Source: DAOUJI01 sp965219565 | GTDB lineage: Bacteria > Chloroflexota > Dehalococcoidia > Lucifugimonadales > JAGWBF01 | Assembly (NCBI GenBank): GCA_965219565.1 | Contig: OZ244780.1 | Coordinates: 1,550,001-1,614,000 of the forward strand | Reading direction: 5' to 3' | DNA: 64,000 bases | Made by a program: the position numbers and the translations under genes | The notes under the pieces: model-generated | Told to the model about the DNA's origin: nothing | What the model saw: the letters and a program-made list of their open reading frames with translations, nothing else | Database searches by the model: none | Part shown: piece after piece, positions 34,022 to 43,671 of the stretch | Position numbering within the stretch: position 1 is the first letter of the stretch | How the letters are laid out: each line of letters begins with the position of its first letter

Positions 34022-35305
34022 ATGCCGGCTTACGCCGCCATCGGCGGCCAGTGGGGGGATGAAGGCAAGGGGAAGATAGTGGACTACATGGCCGAAAAGG
34101 TCAGCTGCGTAGTCCGCTACGCGGGAGGCAACAACGCCGGACACACGGTCATCAACGACCAGGGTCAGTTCAGCCTCCACTTGGTCCCGTCCGGCATATT
34201 TTGGCCCCATACACGCTGTGTCATCGGCAACGGTGTCGTTGTAGACCCTGATGTTCTAATTTCAGAAACCCAGGCGCTTCGGGAGAGGGGCATAGACACC
34301 AGCCGCCTTTATGTTGACGAGCGAGCGCACCTCATCATGCCCTACCACATCCTGCTGGACCGTCTGGAAGAGGAGTCCAGAGGCTCCGGAGCGCTGGGCA
34401 CCACCGGACGAGGAGTAGGGCCAGCCTACATGGACAAGACGGCCCGGTCCGGCATCCGGACAGTAGAGCTCCTTGACCTGGACTCCCTCAAGACTCGCCT
34501 GAAGGGCATCCTGGATTGGAAAAACTCCCTGATTACCAAAGTGTACGAGGCGGAACCCGTCTCCTTCGACGACGTCTATGGCAAATGCGTGGAGTGGAAG
34601 GAGACTCTCACCCCGTACCTGACCCCCGCCGAACATGTAGTCCACGAGAGTCTGGCCAGGGGAGAAAAAGTTCTACTGGAAGGCGCTCAGGGAACCCTGC
34701 TGGACCTGGACCACGGCACGTACCCCTACGTCACCTCGTCGTCGCCGTCAATCGGCGGAGCGTGCACCGGACTTGGACTTAGCCCCAGGGAGATTGAAGG
34801 CATCTTCGGCGTGTTTAAGGCCTACTCGACCCGCGTGGGCAGCGGTCCTCTGGTTGCCGAGATGGACGAGGACACGGCTTCTGTGCTCAGGGAGAAGGCT
34901 TGGGAGTACGGCACGACCACCGGGCGAGCCCGCCGCATCGGGTGGTTCGACGCCGTGGCCGCCCGTTACAGCGCCAGGGTCAACGGCTTCACGTCTTTGG
35001 TGCTGACACGGCTGGACGTGCTGGACGGCTATGAGTCTCTGAAGATATGCGTGGGGTATGAGTTGGACGGCAAGGTCATAGACCATTTCCCCTCATCCGC
35101 GCAAATGCTGGACCGCTGCACTCCGGTGTACGAAGAGCTTCCCGGCTGGGGCGATCCCACTGCCAGCGTCACCGAGTTGGAGAGGCTCCCACCCCAAGCG
35201 CTTGCCTACATCAGGCGGCTGGAAGAGCTAGTGGGCTGTGAGGTGCACCTTATCTCCACCGGCCCCAAGCGCTCCGAAACCATTCTCATCAAACCTGTCC
35301 TCTAG
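34022..35305 (+). CDS. purA: Adenylosuccinate synthetase
   Basis: The 427-residue enzyme joins IMP and aspartate using GTP in AMP synthesis. The N-terminal G-G-Q-W-G-D-E-G-K-G-K loop, G-N-N-A-G-H-T, G-T-T-G-R-G-V-G-P-A-Y and the R-x-G-W-F-D segment are all present, and the length is standard. tcggaggaaac precedes the ATG. It is transcribed away from prs. Confidence 0.97.
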   Translation: MPAYAAIGGQWGDEGKGKIVDYMAEKVSCVVRYAGGNNAGHTVINDQGQFSLHLVPSGIFWPHTRCVIGNGVVVDPDVLISETQALRERGIDTSRLYVDERAHLIMPYHILLDRLEEESRGSGALGTTGRGVGPAYMDKTARSGIRTVELLDLDSLKTRLKGILDWKNSLITKVYEAEPVSFDDVYGKCVEWKETLTPYLTPAEHVVHESLARGEKVLLEGAQGTLLDLDHGTYPYVTSSSPSIGGACTGLGLSPREIEGIFGVFKAYSTRVGSGPLVAEMDEDTASVLREKAWEYGTTTGRARRIGWFDAVAARYSARVNGFTSLVLTRLDVLDGYESLKICVGYELDGKVIDHFPSSAQMLDRCTPVYEELPGWGDPTASVTELERLPPQALAYIRRLEELVGCEVHLISTGPKRSETILIKPVL

Positions 35306-35379
35306 CGGCCTTGGTCTGCCTGGCTTACCCTGTATTCCGTTGTGGCCATAGAAGTGGAATCAAAAATGGAGACAATCCG

Positions 35380-37125
35380 ATGGGGATGACCGCGAACAAT
35401 CGAACTCTGCCTTCCTGGTTCAACCAGGTCCTGACCGGGCAATTGGCGTTGCCCCGATTCCAACGTTTTGAAAGTTGGAGCCATGCTGAGGTCGTGACAC
35501 TTCTGGACTCGGTGTTGCGTGGGCGCCCAGTCGGTGCCGCTCTTGTGCTTAGGATAGGGAATGAAGAACCGTTTGTGAGTCGGCCAATGGCGGGCGCACC
35601 TAACGGAACCCAGCATGTAACGGAGCATCTGCTGGACGGGCAGCAGCGACTAACGGCCCTCTGGAAGGCGCTCAACGATCTTTATGAAGACCGGACCTAT
35701 TTTGCTGTGCTCGAACCTGAAACAGAAGATGCGCCTCTGGCTGCCGGGGTAAGTCGTTGGATGAAGAACGGCCAACGCTTTCCCCTTTGGGCCGACGACC
35801 CCAAGGAGCAATTGGGTCGAGGACTTGTGCCCATGCGTCTGCTAGGGCCAGCAATAGGATTAGAAGAAATCGGCGAATGGTGTGTGGCCGCAACCGATTC
35901 TATAGAAGAGGCTATGAAAACCCAATGGAAGGTGGGGCCGCTTCAAACGGCCGTGAGGGAGGCAAACATACCGTTCCTGGACTTGCCGGTCGGCACACCC
36001 GCCCACGATGCCATCGACGTATTCATCAAGATGAACACGACTTCCGTGCAGCTCTCAGCATTCGACATAGTCGTCGCTCAATTCGAGGCCGAGACCGGTC
36101 AGTCACTTCACGACTTGGAAGGTTCGCTCCGAGCAGCGGCGCCAGCCACAGAACGGTATATGCCTGTCTCTGACTTGGTGCTGCGTGTCGCCGCATTGCG
36201 CCAGGATAGGCCACCGACAGAGGCGTCGTTCAGCCGCTTAGACCTACAACGTATGTCTGATAATTGGGATGCAATTGAGAACGGCGTTTCCGGCGCTATT
36301 GGATTCCTGGCCGAGGAGCATATATTTGACCGGGACCGATTGCCTACGATAGCAGTCGTACCAGTTCTCGCTGCCATCTGGAGTCAGATGCCTCAGTCGC
36401 TTGATGAGCACGGCCAGGCACGTACTTTGTTGCGCCAGTACCTTTGGCGCTCATTCTTCACCAGTCGGTACGAACGGTCGGCCGCTACTGCGGCTCTCCA
36501 AGACTACCGTGGCCTGAAAGCACGGCTTGTAGATGGGCAAACTGACGCGTCAATTCCAATTCTTGACGACACCTTGTTCCCAATCTCAGAAGTTGAAGAA
36601 CTAAAAAGGGCGGGGTGGCCGCGGCTTCGCAGCACCCTCTCCCGTGGGATACTAGCAGTCTCCCTTCGAGGCGGTGGAAACGATCTTGCTGACGACAGCC
36701 CAGCCAGTTGGGAGTCCCTGTCCAGACGAGAATATCATCATCTGTTCCCGGCGGCACTGCTCAGGAACGATGCGGGTCTGGAGGATTCCGACATCAATCT
36801 GGCTCTCAACTGTGCCTTAGTAACTTGGAACACTAACCGGAACATCTCAGCGAAAGAACCGGTTGCCTACTTGCGTGAGCGGGTTGAGAAAGCACCATCA
36901 GGTTTTGAGGAAATCCAACGGCGCCTTAACTCACACACAATTCCATTCAAGGAACTCAATGTCGGAGGCTATTCTGACATTCCAGAACCGAAGTGTAGGC
37001 CAGTGAAAATTAAAGGAGATTACGGACGCTTTCTCCAGGCTCGCGCCGAAGCTATCCTTACAGCCGCCACGAAACTGTGCAACGGGGAGCAATGGGACGA
37101 TTTGGAGGGCGTTGACCAGCAATAG
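35380..37125 (+). CDS. DUF262 domain protein with C-terminal HNH-like domain
   Basis: The 581-residue protein has the DUF262 signature L-D-G-Q-Q-R-L-T-A-L (about 84-93) of the ParB/sulfiredoxin-like nucleotide-hydrolysing fold. Near the C-terminus are Y-H-H-L-F-P followed by N-x-A-L-N and N-x-N, consistent with an HNH (DUF1524-like) nuclease. This is the architecture of GmrSD-type and related anti-phage proteins that cut modified DNA, though many solitary members are uncharacterised. The ATG at 35380 has tggag upstream; earlier in-frame starts lack a signal. It is AT-richer than its purA and dapA neighbours, suggesting acquisition. Confidence 0.82.
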   Translation: MGMTANNRTLPSWFNQVLTGQLALPRFQRFESWSHAEVVTLLDSVLRGRPVGAALVLRIGNEEPFVSRPMAGAPNGTQHVTEHLLDGQQRLTALWKALNDLYEDRTYFAVLEPETEDAPLAAGVSRWMKNGQRFPLWADDPKEQLGRGLVPMRLLGPAIGLEEIGEWCVAATDSIEEAMKTQWKVGPLQTAVREANIPFLDLPVGTPAHDAIDVFIKMNTTSVQLSAFDIVVAQFEAETGQSLHDLEGSLRAAAPATERYMPVSDLVLRVAALRQDRPPTEASFSRLDLQRMSDNWDAIENGVSGAIGFLAEEHIFDRDRLPTIAVVPVLAAIWSQMPQSLDEHGQARTLLRQYLWRSFFTSRYERSAATAALQDYRGLKARLVDGQTDASIPILDDTLFPISEVEELKRAGWPRLRSTLSRGILAVSLRGGGNDLADDSPASWESLSRREYHHLFPAALLRNDAGLEDSDINLALNCALVTWNTNRNISAKEPVAYLRERVEKAPSGFEEIQRRLNSHTIPFKELNVGGYSDIPEPKCRPVKIKGDYGRFLQARAEAILTAATKLCNGEQWDDLEGVDQQ

Positions 37126-37197
37126 CCGTAAGGCAACCGGCAACGTCATCGCACAAGCCGTTCTTACTCGACGGTATCAGCGGACGAGGACGCTCCT

Positions 37198-38091
37198 CTA
37201 CCCCACCGGCAGGTCTATGTCGTAGCGTTCCAGGACGGAGTCTATCTGGGTGGCTGAGGCGGCGTCGCAGGGCACCAGGGGCAGTCTGGGCATCCCCACG
37301 TTGAAGCCCACCTTGTTCAGCGCATACTTGAGGGGTATGGGGTTGGACACCACGAACAGAGCCTTGAAGATGGGGTGGAGCCTGCGGTGCTCGGCTCCGG
37401 CCTTCTCCACGTCTCCCTCAAGCAGGTAGCCCATCATCTGCTTTATCTGGCTCCCCACCAGATGGGACGCCACGCTCACTACGCCGTAGCCCCCCATGGC
37501 CATCATGTAGAAAGTCTCGTTGTCATTGCCGCTCCAGACGCGGAAGCCGCCCTGGGAGCCGTCGATGATGCGGGCTATCTGGTCCATGTCGGAACCGGCT
37601 TCTTTGACGCCTACGATGTTGTCCACATGGCTGAGCCGTATCGTGGTGTCGTGGGTCATGTTCAGGCTGGTGCGGCTGGTCACGTTGTACAGGATGCAAG
37701 GAATGTTGACGCTTTCAGCCACGGTCTTGAAGTGCTGGTAGAGGCCCTCTTGCGGGGGCTTGTTGTAATAGGGGACCACCAGCAGCAGGGCGTCTGCGCC
37801 CGCGGACTCGGCTTCCTGGCTTAGCTCGACGCTCTCGGCTGTGTTGTAGTTTCCCGTCCCGGCTATGACGGCGCCCCTCTCTCCGATGGCCTCCTTGATC
37901 TCTGAGAAGAGGCGCAGCTTCTCGTCGGTTGAGAGGGTCGGGGATTCTCCGGTGGTTCCAGACACCACCAAGCCGTCGGAGCCGGAGGCCAGGAGAGCGT
38001 TGGCGAGACGCTTGGCCTGGGAGTAGTCCACCTGTCCCGCCTCATCGAAAGGCGTGGCCATCGCTGTGATTAGTCGGCCTACCTCTGCCAT
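37198..38091 (-). CDS. dapA: 4-hydroxy-tetrahydrodipicolinate synthase
   Basis: The 297-residue class I aldolase condenses pyruvate with aspartate semialdehyde, the first committed step to lysine and diaminopimelate. G-T-T-G-E-S-P-T, the catalytic Tyr in I-L-Y-N-V-T-S-R-T and the Schiff-base Lys in V-G-V-K-E-A-G are all present. A perfect aaggagg precedes the ATG. It follows asd and dapB in the same direction, with a 171-bp gap. Confidence 0.95.
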   Translation of the reverse strand: MAEVGRLITAMATPFDEAGQVDYSQAKRLANALLASGSDGLVVSGTTGESPTLSTDEKLRLFSEIKEAIGERGAVIAGTGNYNTAESVELSQEAESAGADALLLVVPYYNKPPQEGLYQHFKTVAESVNIPCILYNVTSRTSLNMTHDTTIRLSHVDNIVGVKEAGSDMDQIARIIDGSQGGFRVWSGNDNETFYMMAMGGYGVVSVASHLVGSQIKQMMGYLLEGDVEKAGAEHRRLHPIFKALFVVSNPIPLKYALNKVGFNVGMPRLPLVPCDAASATQIDSVLERYDIDLPVG

Positions 38092-38262
38092 ATTGGACCT
38101 CCTTATTCAAGCCAAGGCTTGTATTCCAGAGCCTGGGGGAACGGGGAGATTGGTTGTTGAAGGGACTCTACACCATGGGTATTGAGTTGGCAACTTGGCG
38201 TAGGCGCCGTTTTCGCTTTCTACCGGTAGAGAGCGATGGGCGGACCCACCGTGGCGCAGACG

Positions 38263-39303
38263 CTACGAGAAGATGGCGACCGTCGCCGGGGCCAGGCACT
38301 CCCGCTTGAGCACCTCTTCGGCAATCTGGAAGGCGTTTAAAGCGGCTCCCTTTCGCAGATTGTCGGATACAATCCACATTGCCAGGCCGTTGGGGTGGGA
38401 GGCGTCCTTTCGAATGCGGCCCACCAACACGTCGTCAGCGCCTGCGGCGTCCAAAGGCATGGGGTATCCGCCAGAGCCTGGGTCGTCCACGACCCGCACT
38501 CCGGGCATGTCGGACAAAAGCTGACGGGCGTCGTCGGGAGAGATTGGGTCTTCGAATTCTACGTGCACCGCCGCGCTGTGAGAGATGTAGACCGGGACCC
38601 GCACGCACGTAGCCGACACAGCCATGTCCGGCATGTGCATTATCTTACGGGACTCGTTGATCATCTTGGTCTCTTCTTTTGTATAGCCGTCTTCGCCGAA
38701 TGAATCGATGCGTGGAATGACGTTGAAGGCAATCTGGTTGGGCTGCTCCTTAGGGTCCGCCTGGCCGCCGTCGAGAAGAGTTCGGGTTTGCTCACGGAGT
38801 TCGTCCATGGCGGCTCCGCCTGCTCCTGAGACCGACTGATAGGTGGCTGCCACGACCCGCCGGACAGGGTTGACCTTGTTCAGGGGGTGGATCGCCATCA
38901 CCAAGGGAGTTGTGGAACAGTTGGGGATGGAGATTATGCCCCGATGGTGTTCTACATCCTCGCCGTTGACCTCCGGCACCACCAAGGGTACGTCAGGGTC
39001 CATGCGGAAGTATGAGCTGTCGTCAATAACCAACGCACCCTTCTGCACGGCGATAGGTCCAAATTCGCCGCTCAGTGCGGTGGAGACGGATATGAAGGCG
39101 ATGTCGACCCCGGTAAAACTATCTGGAGTGGTTTTCTCCACGACCAGCTCTTTGCCAAGGACCTTGATGCGCTTGCCGGCCGACCTGTGGGACGCACAAA
39201 GCTTTATCTCTTTTAGAGGGAGGTCTCTTGTTTCCAGGATGCTCAGGAACTCTCGCCCGACGGCTCCGGTGGCGCCGATCACGGCGATGCTTACAGGTTT
39301 CAT
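38263..39303 (-). CDS. asd: Aspartate-semialdehyde dehydrogenase
   Basis: The 346-residue enzyme reduces aspartyl phosphate to aspartate semialdehyde with NADPH. The N-terminal G-A-T-G-A-V-G-R-E binds the cofactor, and the catalytic Cys sits in I-P-N-C-S-T-T-P. It lies 14 bases after dapB and supplies the substrate for DapA, so the three genes form a compact pathway cluster. Confidence 0.95.
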   Translation of the reverse strand: MKPVSIAVIGATGAVGREFLSILETRDLPLKEIKLCASHRSAGKRIKVLGKELVVEKTTPDSFTGVDIAFISVSTALSGEFGPIAVQKGALVIDDSSYFRMDPDVPLVVPEVNGEDVEHHRGIISIPNCSTTPLVMAIHPLNKVNPVRRVVAATYQSVSGAGGAAMDELREQTRTLLDGGQADPKEQPNQIAFNVIPRIDSFGEDGYTKEETKMINESRKIMHMPDMAVSATCVRVPVYISHSAAVHVEFEDPISPDDARQLLSDMPGVRVVDDPGSGGYPMPLDAAGADDVLVGRIRKDASHPNGLAMWIVSDNLRKGAALNAFQIAEEVLKRECLAPATVAIFS

Positions 39304-39317
39304 GGTGTTGCTCAGTG

Positions 39318-40109
39318 TTATAGTCCTAAAATCTTATCCAAGCCTACCACAAGGCCTTTTAGGTTCACAACTTCACGGACGGCCCGCATTACCCCAGGCA
39401 TGTAGCAGTCCCGGCCGAGCACGTCGTGGCGGAGGGATACGGTCTGGCCCGCCGTGCCAAAGACGACCTCGTGGTGAGCGCTCCGTCCGGCCATTCTCAT
39501 GCTGTGCACGCTGACGCCGTGGTGGTTGCCGCCCCGCGTCCCGTCCAAGGTCTCCTTCTCAGGGTCGTTGTGCTCGAACTGCTTGTCACTGGCGATCGAG
39601 CGTGCAATCGCTAGAGCAGTCCCGGACGGGGAGTCGATTTTCGCCTCGTGGTGGGCTTCGATGATTTCGGCGTACTCGAAATAGGGCGCCGCCTGTTTGG
39701 CCAGGTGCATGAGCACCACGGCCCCAAGGGCGAAGTTGGGGGCCACGAATATGCCGACTCCGTTCTCGGCGGCCATCTGGTCCAGCTGCTCCAGGATGGC
39801 GTCGCTCAGGCCGGTGGTCCCGATGACCATGTTGACTCCGGCCCCTGTCGCCGCACGCGCCGAGGCGGACACTGCGTCGGACGTGGTGAAGTCCACCACC
39901 ACTTGTGGGACGGTGGCTCCGATTGCTTGACTAAGGTCGTTTGACAACAGTATGGAGCCTGAACCGTCTGGGAGCGCTAGGGAGTCCCCGCTGGCCCTGG
40001 CGTCAATCCCAGCTACGGGCAGCATGTCAGGCTCTTTGCATAAGGCTGAAACCACCTCCGACCCCATCTTCCCCAACGCCCCGTTTACGGCCACTTTGAT
40101 GGAAGCCAT
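39318..40109 (-). CDS. dapB: 4-hydroxy-tetrahydrodipicolinate reductase
   Basis: The 263-residue enzyme reduces the DapA product with NAD(P)H. N-terminal V-N-G-A-L-G-K-M-G is the dinucleotide site; E-A-H-H-E-A-K-I-D-S-P-S-G-T-A is the catalytic and substrate signature. A good gggagg signal precedes the ATG. Gene order pnp-dapB-asd-dapA points to one transcript. Confidence 0.95.
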   Translation of the reverse strand: MASIKVAVNGALGKMGSEVVSALCKEPDMLPVAGIDARASGDSLALPDGSGSILLSNDLSQAIGATVPQVVVDFTTSDAVSASARAATGAGVNMVIGTTGLSDAILEQLDQMAAENGVGIFVAPNFALGAVVLMHLAKQAAPYFEYAEIIEAHHEAKIDSPSGTALAIARSIASDKQFEHNDPEKETLDGTRGGNHHGVSVHSMRMAGRSAHHEVVFGTAGQTVSLRHDVLGRDCYMPGVMRAVREVVNLKGLVVGLDKILGL

Positions 40110-40183
40110 CTCAGCCTCCCTGCACAGTGTTAAGACTAAGCGGCGAACGGCGTCCTAGAAGGCCGCCGCGTCAGCCAGAATGT

Positions 40184-42457
40184 TTATCGCTGGAACCCTT
40201 GACCTGGCCCCTGGCGGCTGGGGCCTCCGGGCCTCCCGCCGCCGAATCCTCCGCGCCTGGGTCCGCCGCCGGGCCCGCTGGGCGGCCTGCCTCTGCCCGG
40301 ACCGCCCCTGGGTGGTCCAAAACCTGGGCCGCCTGGTCGAGGTCCGGGGGGTCGCGGCGCCCTTAGTGAAGGTTCCGCCGACTGCCGTGGAGTCGCATCG
40401 CCGAACAGGGCCCGTCTGGAGAGGTTGGTCCTGCCCATGTGGTCTATCTCCTTGACCATTACGGTGACCTCGTCCCCGAAGTTTAACTCTTCGTCGGTGT
40501 CGGCCATCTCCTCGCTGCGGAGAAGACCGTCTTTGCCCGGGATCAGTTCTACGAATACACCAAAGTTGGTTATGCGGGACACCTTTCCGGTGAAAATGTC
40601 GCCCACGGTGATCTCCCTGGTCATACCTTCGATGCGGTCCCTCGCCCTCTCGATGGCTTCCTGGTTCGACCCGCCGATGGTGACGGCGCCCGAGTCTTGG
40701 GTGTCTATCGTAACCCCCAACTCCTCCTGCATCCCACGAATGGTCTTGCCGCCCGGGCCGATAAGGGTACCGATTTTGTCCACCGGTATCATTATGCGGA
40801 CCATCTTGGGGGCATACTGGCTCAGGGTTTCTCTTGGGGTGGATATAGCCTCAAGCATCTTGTCTAGGATGAACAAGCGTCCGACCTTGGCCTGGGCCAA
40901 GGCGTCCTTCAGGACATCATGGGTCAGCCCCTTCACTTTGATGTCCATTTGCAGGGCGTTGATGCCTTCCGATGTCCCGGCCACCTTGAAGTCCATGTCG
41001 CCCAGGTGGTCTTCCATCCCCTGTATGTCCGTGAGCACGGCGTACTTGTCGCCCTCTCCCTTGATAAGCCCCATAGCAACACCGGCCACGGGCCGCTCTA
41101 TGGGGACTCCGGCGTCCATGAGCGCCAGGGTGGAGCCGCAAACGCTGGCCATGGAAGTGGAGCCGTTTGAGCTCAGCACCTCGGAGACCAGCCGTATGGT
41201 GTAGGGAAACTCCTCTTCATCCGGCATCATCACCTCGACGGCGCGTTCGGCCAACGCTCCGTGTCCTACCTCTCTCCGGCCAGGCGAACCTACCCGTTTC
41301 ACCTCGCCGGTGGAGTAGGGGGTGAAGTTGTAGTGATGGATGTAGCGCTTGAACTCGTCGGGGCTGAGAGTGTCCAGCATCTGCCTCATGCCGACCCCGG
41401 CTAGCGTCGCAACCGTGAGCACCTGGGTCTGTCCCCGCTTGAACAGGCCCGTTCCGTGGGTGCGGGGCAAAACCCCCACCTCGCAGCTGATGGGACGGAT
41501 GTCCTTGAGGCCACGTCCATCGGGGCGTTGGCCCCGGTCCAGTATGCGGGAGCGCACCTGGTCTTTGAGTATGGAGTCGAACGCCGCAGAGATTTCGTCT
41601 CCGGAGTAATCGTCCTTGAGTCTCTCTTTAACTTCAGTCTCCAGATCTCCCATGCCGTTTTCCCTTTGCACCTTGTCGCTTCCGGCGTCCAGGAGTTGGC
41701 CCATCCTGCCGTTCAGGATGGTGTTGACGGCGGAGAGCAGGTCGTCGTCGGACGTTTTAGACGCAACCTGCATCTTGGGGACGCCGGCTTTGGAAACCAG
41801 CTCGTCGATCATGTCCACGATGACCACGTTTGCTTCCTGGGCCTTCTCGATGGCTGTGAGCGTTTCTTCTTCAGAGACTTCCTTGGAACTCGACTCCACC
41901 ATCATGATGGCGTCTCTGGTGCCGGCGACAATGGTGTTAAGCCGGGCGCCGTTCAGGTCCTGGTAGGTGGGGTTGACGGTGTAGCCGCCGTTCACCATAG
42001 CCACTCGGCTCGCTCCTATGGGGCCTTCAAAGGGAGCGTTGGATATGGACAGGGCCGCTGACGCCCCGATTATTCCGAGAATCTCGGGAGCGTTCTCCTG
42101 GTCCACCGACAGGATCGTCAGGATTACCTGGACCTCGTTGTAGAAACCTTTTGGAAAGAGAGGCCTGATGGGACGGTCCGCCAGGCGGCCATAGAGGATA
42201 GCTTCCGTGGAAGGGCGCCCCTCCCTGCGGAAGAAGCTGCCGGGTATCTTGCCCCGCGCGTAGAGCCTCTCCTCGTAGTCCACAGTCAGGGGCAAGAAGT
42301 CCATGTTGGGTCGAGGGGACTGGGAAATCACGGCTGTCGCCAGAACGATGGTGTCGCCGCACCTGACGGTGACTGCGCCGCTGGCCTGCTCGGCGAATTT
42401 CCCGGTTTCCAGTATGATTTGCTTGCCGTCGATGTCGCGTTGTACGGAATATTGCAT
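40184..42457 (-). CDS. pnp: Polyribonucleotide nucleotidyltransferase (PNPase)
   Basis: The 757-residue 3'-5' exoribonuclease degrades RNA phosphorolytically. Two RNase PH domains are followed by a KH domain (I-G-P-G-G-K-T-I-R-G) and an S1 domain (G-D-I-F-T-G-K-V-S-R-I-T-N-F-G-V-F-V-E). The last 60 residues are an unusual Gly/Pro/Arg-rich tail that may add RNA binding or phase-separation tendency. It follows rpsO, the classic arrangement in bacteria, with a terminator-like hairpin between them. Confidence 0.96.
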   Translation of the reverse strand: MQYSVQRDIDGKQIILETGKFAEQASGAVTVRCGDTIVLATAVISQSPRPNMDFLPLTVDYEERLYARGKIPGSFFRREGRPSTEAILYGRLADRPIRPLFPKGFYNEVQVILTILSVDQENAPEILGIIGASAALSISNAPFEGPIGASRVAMVNGGYTVNPTYQDLNGARLNTIVAGTRDAIMMVESSSKEVSEEETLTAIEKAQEANVVIVDMIDELVSKAGVPKMQVASKTSDDDLLSAVNTILNGRMGQLLDAGSDKVQRENGMGDLETEVKERLKDDYSGDEISAAFDSILKDQVRSRILDRGQRPDGRGLKDIRPISCEVGVLPRTHGTGLFKRGQTQVLTVATLAGVGMRQMLDTLSPDEFKRYIHHYNFTPYSTGEVKRVGSPGRREVGHGALAERAVEVMMPDEEEFPYTIRLVSEVLSSNGSTSMASVCGSTLALMDAGVPIERPVAGVAMGLIKGEGDKYAVLTDIQGMEDHLGDMDFKVAGTSEGINALQMDIKVKGLTHDVLKDALAQAKVGRLFILDKMLEAISTPRETLSQYAPKMVRIMIPVDKIGTLIGPGGKTIRGMQEELGVTIDTQDSGAVTIGGSNQEAIERARDRIEGMTREITVGDIFTGKVSRITNFGVFVELIPGKDGLLRSEEMADTDEELNFGDEVTVMVKEIDHMGRTNLSRRALFGDATPRQSAEPSLRAPRPPGPRPGGPGFGPPRGGPGRGRPPSGPGGGPRRGGFGGGRPGGPSRQGPGQGFQR

Positions 42458-42506
42458 AGCGAAAAAGTCAAAACCTCACATTACGAATGATTGAGAAGGA
42501 ATAAGA

Positions 42507-42530
42507 AAAAGCCCCGAAATTTCGGGGCCG
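42507..42530 (-). terminator. Hairpin between rpsO and pnp
   Basis: The perfect palindrome gccccgaaatttcggggc (42511-42528) is followed, reading leftward, by tttttcttatt. It is a good intrinsic terminator for rpsO and may act as an attenuator or RNase site limiting read-through into pnp. Confidence 0.8.
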
Positions 42531-42534
42531 TAGG

Positions 42535-42801
42535 CTAACGGCGGAGACCGAGACGAGTTATTAGGGAGCGATACCTGCCCACGTCTTCCTGGGTCAGGTA
42601 ATCAAGAAGACTGCGCCGTTGTCCGACCAGCTTCAACAGACCAATTCGTGAGTGGACGTCCTTGTGGTGGCCCCTCAGGTGGCCGGTGAGTTCCTTGATC
42701 CGCTCGGTGAGGAGAGCTACTTGAACTTCGGTTGAGCCGGTGTCTCCGTCCTTTAGTTGGTACTCTCTAATTATCTGGGACTTTCTCTCCCCGTCTATCA
42801 T
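42535..42801 (-). CDS. rpsO: 30S ribosomal protein S15
   Basis: The 88-residue protein binds 16S rRNA in the small subunit. D-T-G-S-T-E-V-Q-V-A-L-L-T-x-R-I, H-K-D-V-H-S-R-I-G-L-L-K-L-V-G-Q-R-R and the C-terminal Y-R-S-L-I-T-R-L-G-L-R are diagnostic. The ATG at 42801 gives the standard length; the in-frame start at 42855 would place the coding region inside the promoter. Confidence 0.96.
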   Translation of the reverse strand: MIDGERKSQIIREYQLKDGDTGSTEVQVALLTERIKELTGHLRGHHKDVHSRIGLLKLVGQRRSLLDYLTQEDVGRYRSLITRLGLRR

Positions 42802-42843
42802 ACCCTTCTTTTCCGGACCTTTTTCTTTTCTTTCTAGTGGGAG

Positions 42844-42872
42844 ATTATAGCACAAGCGCGGGACTCCGCCAA
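42844..42872 (-). promoter_or_regulatory. rpsO promoter
   Basis: Reading leftward, TTGGCG (42867-42872), a 17-base spacer and a perfect TATAAT (42844-42849) with TGC before it form a strong extended -10 promoter. The leader is about 36 nt. Confidence 0.8.
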
Positions 42873-42897
42873 GCGGTCGGAGGCGCAGACTTTTCGG

Positions 42898-43563
42898 TTA
42901 GAACTGGCGAATCTTTTTGTAGACGCCTGGTGAGCCTTCCGCATGGGTCATCAAAGGCCTGATTTTGGCTGACCATGGGTTGCCGTCCCGGGTCGCCGCC
43001 CACTCGGGAGTCTGGGAAACTCCTTCGTGGTCGAACTCGTAAACCACCGAATATTTGGGCTGTCCGAGGACCGCCCTGAACCGCCTGGCCCTCCGGCATC
43101 CTTCCACCTTCTCGAAGTCAGGCACGAAGACGGTGTTGTACCATTCGTTGAACTCGTCCTCGTTCTCCTCGGGAACGTCCATGCGCCCGATTTGCAGAAT
43201 CGGCGCCATCTCGCTGGCCGCCGCCTCGGGCGACAACTCAACGGGATGAATCATCTCGTAAATCATACGGGTGAACTTGGTGCCCGGGTGCCCCGTCACC
43301 TTCTTAGTCCATTCGCTGGAGTTCTTCACCAGCTCCTGGAAGTGGGGCTGGCTGACAACGTCGGGGGTCTCCAGTTCCATGGCGGCGATGTATTTAGGGC
43401 CGCCCCGTATCGCTTCGTAACGGGCCACGCTTAGGATTCCCTTCACGCCCACCCGCTCGGGCATGTGCTCCTCGTTGTACCAACGGTTGTACTCGTCCTC
43501 TATATCAGGAGTTACGTCGGCGAAGACCAGCGAGAGTCCCTTTCCCTTTATAGGAGCCATCAT
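42898..43563 (-). CDS. Tandem dimeric alpha/beta-barrel (EthD-like) protein
   Basis: The 221-residue protein has two similar halves, each with a D-E-F/Y-N-R/E-W-Y-N segment (about 24-31 and 134-141) typical of ferredoxin-like EthD or related ligand-binding domains. The function is unknown; such proteins are often tied to degradation of organic compounds. It has no membrane segment. ATG-ATG at 43563/43560 follows gaggggtga. It is divergent from the reductase gene at 43672. Confidence 0.65.
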   Translation of the reverse strand: MMAPIKGKGLSLVFADVTPDIEDEYNRWYNEEHMPERVGVKGILSVARYEAIRGGPKYIAAMELETPDVVSQPHFQELVKNSSEWTKKVTGHPGTKFTRMIYEMIHPVELSPEAAASEMAPILQIGRMDVPEENEDEFNEWYNTVFVPDFEKVEGCRRARRFRAVLGQPKYSVVYEFDHEGVSQTPEWAATRDGNPWSAKIRPLMTHAEGSPGVYKKIRQF

Positions 43564-43630
43564 TCACCCCTCTGGATGTTTGTTGGGGGGATGATAACAC
43601 GCGCGATTACTCTATGACCACACCGGCCCA

Positions 43631-43639
43631 TGCTATAAT
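43631..43639 (+). promoter_or_regulatory. Extended -10 promoter for the ketopantoate-reductase-like gene
   Basis: TGCTATAAT at 43631-43639, identical to the prs and rpsO boxes, lies 32 bases before the ATG at 43672. The -35 region is weak. Confidence 0.65.
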
Positions 43640-43671
43640 CAGCCCCGCATTCTGTGGTTGGAGAGACAGAC

